Positions 1-5,783 of a stretch of 39,502 nt of DNA are shown here, piece by piece. Below the pieces are notes generated by a model. That model was given only the letters and a program-made list of their open reading frames with translations, was not told the DNA's origin and did no database searches. Origin of the DNA: Conchiformibius kuhniae DSM 17694 (GTDB taxonomy: Bacteria > Pseudomonadota > Gammaproteobacteria > Burkholderiales > Neisseriaceae). Both the position numbers and the translations under genes were made by a program. The stretch covers positions 1 through 39,502 of the forward strand of contig NZ_AUAP01000020.1 in NCBI RefSeq assembly GCF_000428785.1, in the 5' to 3' direction. Within the stretch, counting starts at the first letter, position 1, and every line of letters starts with the position of its first letter.

Positions 1-204
1 GCCTTGTATCTGCCTGCGGTCGTGTCAAAGAAATACAACCCTGATATTGCCGCCCAATACGCCCGTCTGCTGCAAAGGCAAAAAACGCCGATGCAGGCAT
101 TGGGCGCGGCGATGCGTAAATTGGTACATATTTGCTTTGGCGTATTGAAGCATCAAACGGTTTATCAGTCCCGTCAGTTGGAAATTTCTGCTACGGGAGC
201 TTGA
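1..204 (+). CDS. IS110-family transposase, C-terminal fragment (truncated by window edge)
   Basis: The reading frame is open from base 1 to a TGA at 202-204, giving about 67 residues. Residues such as LYLPAV, NPDIAAQYARLL and GAAMRKLVHICFGVLK match the C-terminal Transposase_20 part of IS110-family enzymes, where a conserved serine region is followed by a basic MRKL helix. The N-terminal DEDD half lies outside the window. It is not a copy of the recombinase at 2081-3043, since only the MRKL-ICF block is shared. It could be an intact IS element running in from the left or a remnant. Confidence 0.8.
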   Translation, partial: ALYLPAVVSKKYNPDIAAQYARLLQRQKTPMQALGAAMRKLVHICFGVLKHQTVYQSRQLEISATGA

Positions 205-247
205 CTGGAAAGATGGTATCTACGCTTGCTTTAGTTTCACACAAAAA

Positions 248-691
248 TCATGCTGCAATAATCATGAAACTCTCTATTATTGTCGTTAATTTAATACAAG
301 GGAGCTTACTTAAAATTGACTGCTTTGCAACGGTCGGCATTTCATATTTTGGATAAGCTATTAACTTGTAATTATTTTCTTTAAAATCAATATCATGGCT
401 ATACAATCCCTTATGAGCCATAACAATAAAAGATGATAAATAACGACTTTTTTCTTGTTCGTTATTAAAATATGGTAAATTATCTTCACAGACTTCAATT
501 TCAATGGGATTGCTTTCTTGTTCATCAAAGTATGTGCATATTTCTTCCCAACCAAGTCTGTCGTTTACAACAGATTTTGGTAGTAAGTCAGTACCACCCG
601 AAGCAAAATGTGCAATTTTTTGACCATCTCTTGCATACCAATCTAAATCATTGGATAAAATAAATCCAATGTCCAATATATTTAAATTCAT
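248..691 (-). CDS. Hypothetical 147-aa protein, probable orphan immunity protein
   Basis: No family is recognised with certainty. The protein is acidic, soluble-looking, and has no signal peptide or membrane segment. Motifs include DWYARDGQKIAHFASGGTDLLP near the N terminus and an acidic middle part. Its DNA is clearly AT-rich compared with the ADP-ribosylglycohydrolase next door, which suggests transfer. The ATG (689-691) overlaps by ATGA with the stop codon of a short upstream open frame that ends in a Cys-rich tail. Toxin/immunity pairs of polymorphic toxins (Maf, CDI) are coupled in this way. Size, composition and this coupling suggest an immunity protein left behind after loss of its toxin. 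This is inference only. Confidence 0.5.
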   Translation of the reverse strand: MNLNILDIGFILSNDLDWYARDGQKIAHFASGGTDLLPKSVVNDRLGWEEICTYFDEQESNPIEIEVCEDNLPYFNNEQEKSRYLSSFIVMAHKGLYSHDIDFKENNYKLIAYPKYEMPTVAKQSILSKLPCIKLTTIIESFMIIAA

Positions 692-795
692 TTTTCAACA
701 CCAAACATATTAGTACAATTATCGCAACGCTCTACAATCCTACCAGCAAGCGTAGGTTGGATTGAAGCGCAGCGCAAACCCAACGCTTCCCATCT
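688..795 (-). pseudogene. Possible 3' tail of a lost polymorphic toxin gene
   Basis: On the minus strand an open frame runs from just after a TAA (796-798) to a TGA at 688-690. It encodes 35 residues ending RIVERCDNCTNMFGVEK. The stop overlaps the start of the immunity-like gene. The first 18 codons look like a common non-coding intergenic repeat read in frame. Only the last 17 residues, with a Cys-x2-Cys pair, resemble a protein end. I read this as a decayed toxin C terminus. It is too short to prove homology. Confidence 0.35.
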
Positions 796-797
796 TT

Positions 798-809
798 AGG
801 CTGCCTGAA
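798..809 (+). repeat. DNA uptake sequence AGGCTGCCTGAA
   Basis: This is an exact 12-mer, followed 6 bases later by the partly complementary CTCAGGCAGGCT, so the pair can fold as a stem. Neisseriaceae often place uptake sequences as inverted pairs that also act as terminators. Here it lies in the gap between the toxin remnant and the Correia-like element. Confidence 0.75.
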
Positions 810-859
810 TCCCCCCTCAGGCAGGCTCGTTTCCTTTATTTGCTCGTTCCCGTCTGTAC

Positions 860-967
860 CATAGTTGATTAAAATCGCAACGATACGGCGTTGCCAACGC
901 CCTTATGTACTATCCGCACGCGGCGGGCGTTGTCGCCTTTTGTCGTTTTTATTTTTATCAACTTAAT
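860..967. repeat. Intact Correia-like (CREE/NEMIS) element
   Basis: About 108 bp with imperfect terminal inverted repeats: ATAGTTGATTAAAAT at the left end and the complement of AAGTTGATAAAAAT at the right. The interior contains ATACGGCGTTGCC, GTACTAT and GTCGCCTTTTGTCG blocks in the order known for Correia-repeat-enclosed elements of Neisseria. Its right end supplies the TAA stop of the ADP-ribosylglycohydrolase gene. A second copy of the family lies just upstream of the same gene, split by the prophage. Confidence 0.6.
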
Positions 968-1967
968 ACGGCGGCAGCAAACGCCGCAAACCGTGCGCCA
1001 ACACCACCGCCATAAACACTACATTACGCAACAAGGTAACGATGCCGCCAAAGCACGGCGCGGGCTGCGGGGTGCAGGTTTCATCGGCGCGGACGGCTTG
1101 CGCCGCCAAACGCGCCAACCATGCGGGCGTGATAACGGGTTCGTACCAACGTCCGCCGATGCCGTCAAACAAGGCTTGTCCGTGCCGCACGCCCGCCACG
1201 CCGCCAAACAGGGCACACACGGTATCGGTGTCGCCGCCCTGACGGATTAAAGCGTCCATGCCGTCAAGCGGGGCATCGCGGTATTGCCGCCACGCCGCAA
1301 ACACGGCGGGAACGGTTTGGTACACATAGCCGCTATTGCCGCGCTTCGGGTCGGGCGCATAATCGCGCAAACGGCGGCACAATTCGGCATCGTCCAATTC
1401 CGCGCAAACAAATGCCATGATTTCATCAACACTTTGATTGGGCGTACGGTGTTCCGCCCACGCCAGCAAGGCAATCGCCAACGCGCCTTGCACGGCTTTC
1501 GGGTCGGTGTGGGTCAGTTCGCTGCTGACGGCGCACCATTCGCGCAAACGCGCCACGTCCGCACACAACACGCCCAATACTGCCGCCCGCATCGCCGCGC
1601 CGTTGCCTGCCGAAAACGTCCCGCAACGGCGCACGCCGAAATACATTTTGACAATGCTTTTCAGCGTTGCCATGCCGATGCCTGCGGGCAAGGCCGCCAG
1701 CCAGCCCATCATGCGGCGGCGCAAGGCGCGGCGGAACGCTTCCGCATCGCCGGCGGCGCGGGCATACGCCTGCACCGTCATCACCGCGTGTTCGGTGTCG
1801 TCCGACACCATGCCGCCGCCCACCAACGGCAACAAGGCATAGCGGCGCGGGCGCAGCCATTTTGCCGCACGGCGCGGCGACAGTCCTTCATACGGCAGCG
1901 CGTAGGCATCGCCCGCCGCGCCGCCCAGCAATGCGCCGTAGAGGGCGCGTTCCGTAGCGTTCATCAT
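963..1967 (-). CDS. ADP-ribosylglycohydrolase (DraG-like) family protein with C-terminal membrane tail
   Basis: 334 residues of the ADP-ribosyl-[dinitrogen reductase] glycohydrolase/ARH family, which removes ADP-ribose from proteins or small molecules using a binuclear Mg centre. The metal-binding motifs are intact: SDDTE (residues 55-59), NGAAMR (122-127), THTDPKA (152-158) and GGDTDT (244-249). Residues 311-334 are hydrophobic and basic (LLRNVVFMAVVLAHGLRRLL), so the enzyme may be membrane-attached. The start follows TAGGAGAAA, with either of two adjacent ATGs possible. A Correia-like repeat lies immediately on each side, so this gene stands alone with no operon partner. The substrate is unknown. 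A second, degenerate family member occurs at 28754-29521. Confidence 0.9.
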   Translation of the reverse strand: MMNATERALYGALLGGAAGDAYALPYEGLSPRRAAKWLRPRRYALLPLVGGGMVSDDTEHAVMTVQAYARAAGDAEAFRRALRRRMMGWLAALPAGIGMATLKSIVKMYFGVRRCGTFSAGNGAAMRAAVLGVLCADVARLREWCAVSSELTHTDPKAVQGALAIALLAWAEHRTPNQSVDEIMAFVCAELDDAELCRRLRDYAPDPKRGNSGYVYQTVPAVFAAWRQYRDAPLDGMDALIRQGGDTDTVCALFGGVAGVRHGQALFDGIGGRWYEPVITPAWLARLAAQAVRADETCTPQPAPCFGGIVTLLRNVVFMAVVLAHGLRRLLPPY

Positions 1968-1974
1968 TTTCTCC

Positions 1975-2041
1975 TATAGTTGAAATGATTTATTTTTCAG
2001 ACAAGGCGGCGAGCCGCAGACAGTATGGTTAATACGGCAAG
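1975..2041. repeat. Left half of a Correia-like element, split by the prophage (attL side)
   Basis: It starts with TATAGTTGAAATG and carries the canonical interior blocks GACAAGGCGGCGAGCCGC, AGACAGTATGG and ATACGGCAAG, then stops abruptly at the prophage boundary. The matching right half lies at 10832-10875. Joined, the two halves give about 110 bp with terminal repeats that agree at 19 of the first 22 positions. Confidence 0.7.
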
Positions 2042-2080
2042 ATGATAGTATGTTTGTCAATCCCCAAAATCATCAATCCG

Positions 2081-3043
2081 TTAAATTTTCTCCTGATAAC
2101 GCGACCTGTCAAACGGCTTGCCGCTTTTATGGACGTAGAAACAAATCTTTGCCAGCTTCCGCATAATTGCCACGATAATAACCATTTTGGGCTTTCCTGC
2201 TCTGGTTAAATTGTCCACCAATGCAGGAAAATAATTGCGGTGGTATGCCACCAACGCAGGCAAATAAAAAGCTGCTTTAAGCCGCCTGTGTCCGTAATGT
2301 GCCAAGCCGCACTGTCGGTTTACACTTGTTCCTGATTGTTCAATTCGTGGGCTTAAACCTGCGAATGCGACAAATTCATTAGCATTGCGGAACCGCTTTA
2401 AGTTCAGGTAATGCAAAATAACGGGAGCGGTTTTTTCGCCAATGCCTGTAATGGTTTTTAAATTGTTGTATTGTTCACTCAATCCTTGCTGCTGCTGAAT
2501 GCAAGTGCGTATTTCCCGCTCGGTGGCGGCTAACTGTTTTTGTAAAACATCAAGTACCGCCCGATGTGCCGCTAAAACAAATGTATCTTTTGCAGTATGC
2601 AGACGGTTTTGCTGCTGATTAATTTGCAGATTCAGTTGAGCAAATAGGGCAAGTAATTTGGCGAGCCTGTTTTGTTCATATGTGGGTGTTTCGTATTTCT
2701 GTATTTTGTCTGCATGACGGTAAGCATATTCGGCAATCAACACCGCATCTGCCCTATCCGTTTTGGTACGGGAAAACATGGCTTTGCCGTAATTCTTAAT
2801 TTTCAGCGGATTGATAACAGACACACTATAATAAGCGGACAGATAGGCAGCAACCGCTTCATAATAAACCCCTGTTGCTTCCATTGCAATTAAAGGTTTT
2901 CTGATTTTGTGTGTTTTCAGCCATTCCCGCAGTTTGATAAAACCTGTACGGTTATTTTCAATTTGCAATACTCCTGTTTTCTCATGATGCTTGATGAAAC
3001 AGTCTATAGTATGCTGAGATATATCCAATCCGATTACAGTCAA
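2081..3043 (-). CDS. Piv/IS110-family recombinase of the prophage
   Basis: About 320 residues of the IS110/Piv DEDD transposase family. Visible catalytic parts are the first Asp in VIGLDIS at the N terminus, Glu in AMEATGVYYE, the two Asp of SRTKTDRADA, and the C-terminal FAGLSPRIEQSG block with the conserved serine. I chose the TTG at 3043 because AAGGAG lies eight bases upstream and the protein then begins LTVIGLDIS, as family members do; the frame is open further upstream to 3118. In MDA and Nf phages of Neisseria a pivNM gene sits in the same place at the end of the Zot side and drives integration. The coding region starts about 40 bp inside the prophage edge, which supports that role here. 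Confidence 0.85.
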   Translation of the reverse strand: MTVIGLDISQHTIDCFIKHHEKTGVLQIENNRTGFIKLREWLKTHKIRKPLIAMEATGVYYEAVAAYLSAYYSVSVINPLKIKNYGKAMFSRTKTDRADAVLIAEYAYRHADKIQKYETPTYEQNRLAKLLALFAQLNLQINQQQNRLHTAKDTFVLAAHRAVLDVLQKQLAATEREIRTCIQQQQGLSEQYNNLKTITGIGEKTAPVILHYLNLKRFRNANEFVAFAGLSPRIEQSGTSVNRQCGLAHYGHRRLKAAFYLPALVAYHRNYFPALVDNLTRAGKPKMVIIVAIMRKLAKICFYVHKSGKPFDRSRYQEKI

Positions 3044-3243
3044 GGAGATTCTCCTTATATACAGCCTACCGATGGCGGCTCTGATGATAGTCAATCTTGA
3101 TAAAGGATAAAGCCGCACGTTACATCTTGCCGACAGCTTGATAGCTCAGGCGAGTCCGCTAACTATGCGGCTTAATTCGTGTTTGTGTCCAAACCCGAAT
3201 CCCAAAGCCATCTATAGATACAAATAGCTTTAAGTCTAAGGCT
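3044..3243 (-). ncRNA. Non-coding leader of the Piv/IS110 gene, candidate guide (bridge) RNA region
   Basis: This 200-bp gap lies directly upstream of the recombinase start and has no convincing open frame. It contains a near inverted pair AAGCCGCA (3113-3120) and TGCGGCTT around 3167-3174, which could close a large stem. IS110-group elements are known to express a structured bridge RNA from the non-coding end upstream of the transposase gene. By position this segment is the candidate. No conserved motif was matched, so the call is an inference. Confidence 0.3.
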
Positions 3244-3461
3244 TTATCCACCTTTTAGCTTAAAAACAGCTAAAAACATTAACGCTGCTATTGTCAATGC
3301 TATCGACAAAGCAAAGTAACGTGCTTGTAATGCTGCTTTTGTCTCACGATACGGCAATGAAAATGCAATTAATGCCACAACAACAAAAAGTTGCCCCCAT
3401 AAAAATAATATAAGGTGGAATATCAGTAACCATTAAGAACAACCCAAAAAACCCGCATCAT
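3244..3461 (-). pseudogene. Small two-helix phage membrane protein gene, frameshifted
   Basis: An ATG at 3459-3461 overlaps the stop of the previous gene as ATGA (with a second ATG one codon on) and opens MMRVFWVVLNGY before a TGA. One base out of frame, translation continues through LLIFHLILFLWGQLFVVV, then SLPYRETKAALQARYF, then a second helix ALSIALTIAALMFLAVF and a stop at 3244. Inserting one base near GGTTAC restores a ~73-aa protein with two membrane helices. Size and layout resemble the intact 74-aa gene just upstream. Either the gene is broken or there is a sequencing error. A programmed frameshift is less likely, as no slippery heptamer is seen at the junction. Function is unknown. 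Confidence 0.55.
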
Positions 3462-3682
3462 ACCCTTATAAAATACTTAAAGCAAACAGCAAGCATGGTT
3501 AGCAAGGTCGCTACTACAATAATGCTAATTACTTCATATTGCGGTTTTTTCCGTGCCAAATAACTGAATAGCAAATAGGCTGCCAAAAGTGCCAATCCTG
3601 CATATGCGGTCAAATACAAGCCTGCCCAGCCCGCATCAGCCGCCAATTTGCGGCTGACCATTTCCGTTGTGCTGTAATTCAT
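3458..3682 (-). CDS. Small phage membrane protein, 74 aa
   Basis: Two membrane helices are visible (LYLTAYAGLALLAAYLLFSYLA and VISIIVVATLLTMLAVCF) joined by a short basic loop, RKKPQYE. Its ATG overlaps the last base of the Zot gene stop (TAATG), so it is translationally coupled to the assembly ATPase. No family is recognised. Position after Zot suggests an accessory role in virion assembly, immunity to superinfection, or a holin-like function, none of which the sequence shows directly. Confidence 0.7.
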   Translation of the reverse strand: MNYSTTEMVSRKLAADAGWAGLYLTAYAGLALLAAYLLFSYLARKKPQYEVISIIVVATLLTMLAVCFKYFIRV

Positions 3683-4827
3683 TATTGAATGTCCTGTAAG
3701 CGTTTTGGGTAATCTTGCGATTTCGGCATTTGCGGCTCACCTGATAAGGTTATCACTTGCTGCTCCATCTGCTCCGCCGTTGCTTCCTGCTGCGGCTCTG
3801 CCTGTTGCGGTAGCTGCTGTTCCTGTGGCTCGCGGTAAGGGTCAAACGGCAAGCCGTTTTCAACATATTTCAAGCATTGGGCTTTGCTGATTTCCACCAG
3901 TGCGGTTGCTTGGTCGCTGTAGCAGGTACAGCCTGTTTTTCCGCCTTCAACACAAGCCACCACGCGCTCAAATGTTTTAACCTGCCGCACACCGTCATAT
4001 AAGGGTTTGGATTCGGGCTTTTCAGGTATGGTCGGGGCAAACATTTCTGCAGTTAATGATTGTCCGGCAGGTGCATCAACCAGCCCGCCAACGTCATGGA
4101 CGGTACCGCCCGCCGACATTGGCACTGATGCTGCTTGCTCTGATATTGCTTGCTCATCACCCATATATTTATTTTTCAAACGTGCAAATGTGTAATATCC
4201 AAAAACTGTTAAAACGGGCAAAAATAAAATCAAAAAAACTAAACTTTTAGGTATTCGGCGTTTGGGCTTGGTGTGAACTTCTGCGGATTTATAGTGTCCA
4301 AAAACCTGTTTGGGCAATTTGAACTGTCGTTCAATTGCTTTGGCAATATTCACAGAGCTGTCGGGCTGGTCTACGCATTCGTTCCATTCGTATAATTTCC
4401 TGCCAACAGCTTTAATGCTGATGTGAATGTGGCGTTGCACCAGTTTGCGGACAAACGGGTCAAGAAAGCTCGGGTGCTGCGTAATCAGGATAATGTCCAA
4501 ACCGTGATGGCGGTGGGTTGCCAATGCTTCAATATAATGCGGCACTTTGCTGGCTGCCGAGCGTGTCCCCATTAACCGTTGCACTTCATCAATGACCACT
4601 AATGAACCATACGGCAAAAAATCCTGTAAAGGCTGCTCAAAAATTTGCTCATCATTTAATGGAGTGTGCTCCAAAAGTAATTCGTCAATACCGCTCACAA
4701 ACAACGGACGTTTTTTCCTAACGCCGTCTTTATCGGTAAAATAGGTGTAGCTCTCATCGTTCATCAGCATGGCAACCACGCTGGCGGTTTTGCCGCTGCC
4801 CGGTACGCCCGTTTGCAGAATAATCAC
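3682..4827 (-). CDS. zot: Zot-domain phage assembly ATPase (pI-like)
   Basis: 381 residues of the zonular-occludens-toxin family, equivalent to pI of Ff phages. It is an inner-membrane ATPase that drives extrusion of the filament. Walker A is GVPGSGKT (7-14) and Walker B is LVVIDE (76-81), followed by the family's THRHHGLDIILITQHP strand (104-119). A single membrane helix (about 195-214) follows a KPKRR stretch, placing the ATPase in the cytoplasm and the C-terminal part, with cysteines CVEGGKTGCTC, in the periplasm. The Gln-rich tail is probably flexible. The start codon is GTG with AAGGAA upstream. Despite the name, there is no reason to assume toxin activity. Confidence 0.93.
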   Translation of the reverse strand: MIILQTGVPGSGKTASVVAMLMNDESYTYFTDKDGVRKKRPLFVSGIDELLLEHTPLNDEQIFEQPLQDFLPYGSLVVIDEVQRLMGTRSAASKVPHYIEALATHRHHGLDIILITQHPSFLDPFVRKLVQRHIHISIKAVGRKLYEWNECVDQPDSSVNIAKAIERQFKLPKQVFGHYKSAEVHTKPKRRIPKSLVFLILFLPVLTVFGYYTFARLKNKYMGDEQAISEQAASVPMSAGGTVHDVGGLVDAPAGQSLTAEMFAPTIPEKPESKPLYDGVRQVKTFERVVACVEGGKTGCTCYSDQATALVEISKAQCLKYVENGLPFDPYREPQEQQLPQQAEPQQEATAEQMEQQVITLSGEPQMPKSQDYPKRLQDIQ

Positions 4828-4853
4828 AATTGTTCCTTAAATCATCAAAAAAC

Positions 4854-5138
4854 TTATTTTTTCAACACACCTGCCGCCAATTTGTTACCCGCAGCCAACG
4901 CGGCATTGAATGCAAATGCACCAAAAATAATCCCCAATGCTTGTCCGAGTCCTGCCATTAGCATCAAATTGTAAGCATCGGCAGGCACGCCGCTAAAGCT
5001 GTTTTGTATATAGCCTTTCAAGGCATCTAGTGATAAATCCAAACCTTTATAAATGACAAAAGAAACGCCCAAAGCCAACATCAACTTTGAGATGCCCCAC
5101 ACCAATAAGGACTGAAAAGCTTTTATTAAAATGTTCAT
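4854..5138 (-). CDS. DUF2523 family phage protein (pVI-like minor coat)
   Basis: 94 residues with hydrophobic segments ISKLMLALGVSFVIYKGL and MLMAGLGQALGIIFGAFAFNAAL. Length, position just before zot and the pattern GLGQALGIIFGAFAFN match DUF2523 proteins, which occupy the place of pVI in Neisseria, Xanthomonas and Vibrio filamentous phages. pVI caps the filament end together with the adsorption protein. It is separated from tspB by the long hairpin-rich gap and from zot by 26 bp. Confidence 0.8.
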   Translation of the reverse strand: MNILIKAFQSLLVWGISKLMLALGVSFVIYKGLDLSLDALKGYIQNSFSGVPADAYNLMLMAGLGQALGIIFGAFAFNAALAAGNKLAAGVLKK

Positions 5139-5163
5139 GTCAATTCCTTAAGTAGAGTAATGC

Positions 5164-5390
5164 GCCATACGCTTCCGAACCGGAATCTTAAGCCCTTGTA
5201 CTGCGTACAATGTCTTAAGCTCCCGTTTTGTCCGCTCTCCATCATTCCCGAAAGCAGGCTGGGTGCGAAAAAGGCGGTTTGCCGTACGCTTCCGAACCGG
5301 AAGCTTAAGCCCTTGTACTGCGTACAATGTCTTAAGCTCCCGTTTCGTCCGCTCTCCATCATTCCCGGAAGCGGGCTGGGTGCAAAATAA
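5164..5390. repeat. Two tandem copies of a 117-bp hairpin-forming repeat
   Basis: Copy 1 starts at 5164 (GCCATACGCTTCC) and copy 2 at 5281 (GCCGTACGCTTCC), and they differ at only a few positions. Each unit can form GCTTCCGAACCGGAAGC-type and TTGTAC-TGC-GTACAA hairpins flanked by CTTAAG on both sides, and ends GCTGGGTGC. No convincing coding frame crosses it. In a single-stranded phage such a block fits a packaging signal or part of the replication origin. Confidence 0.8.
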
Positions 5391-5438
5391 AGGTTTCTAA
5401 AACAATTAAGGGAACAGGTGGGAACCCGTTTCGCTGTG

Positions 5439-5630
5439 GTAATCCATCGGTCTGTTATCGGCTCTGCTTCTGGGCTTGCGGATTGGGCGTTGCAGGTACT
5501 TCCAAGTAAAGGGGGTATTCGTAAAGATTTTTGACAAAATCTTTACAAAGCTTCCCCCTTTACTTGGAAGTACCTGCAACGCTGTCCAACCGCGCCCCGA
5601 AGCGACGCCGATAACAGACCGATGGATTAC
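5439..5630. repeat. 192-bp near-continuous palindrome in the phage intergenic region
   Basis: Three nested exact stems are visible: outer 23-bp arms 5439-5461 and 5608-5630, middle 29-bp arms 5487-5515 and 5554-5582, and an apical 11-bp stem 5521-5531 and 5536-5546 with a TGAC loop. Between the outer and middle arms, GCTTCTGGGC pairs with GCCCCGAAGC and GCGGATTGG with CCAACCGC. Almost the whole segment can therefore fold into one hairpin. It is a candidate phage origin or packaging signal, or an inserted palindromic element. Confidence 0.85.
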
Positions 5631-5660
5631 AGGCTACGCCACAGCTACACTGGACGTTGC

Positions 5661-5695
5661 TTGCCTTATAGGGGCATTGAGCCCCTATAAGGCAA
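5661..5695. terminator. Perfect 15-bp hairpin downstream of tspB
   Basis: Arms TTGCCTTATAGGGGC (5661-5675) and its exact complement (5681-5695) enclose the loop ATTGA. It lies 89 bp past the tspB stop and could end the coat-gene transcript. There is no U-run, so it may instead be a structural element of the ssDNA genome. Confidence 0.5.
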
Positions 5696-5783
5696 ATGCC
5701 CCTCTCTCTGCCTCCTCCATCCCGATGGGGGGTGTATGCGTAGTGTGCAGGGAAAGTGCGGAATAAGGCGGTATGCTGCATGT

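Noticed and set aside
1..204. Left-edge transposase as a second copy of the prophage recombinase, forming a composite element
   Set aside because: The C-terminal sequences differ strongly, and the prophage ends are already explained by the split Correia-like element.
3682..4827. Zot as a virulence toxin
   Set aside because: Its place and Walker motifs fit the inovirus assembly ATPase; nothing in the sequence supports a toxin role.
5135..5390. Short ORFs on both strands through the 117-bp repeats
   Set aside because: The encoded peptides simply repeat the DNA unit; no ribosome site or known motif.
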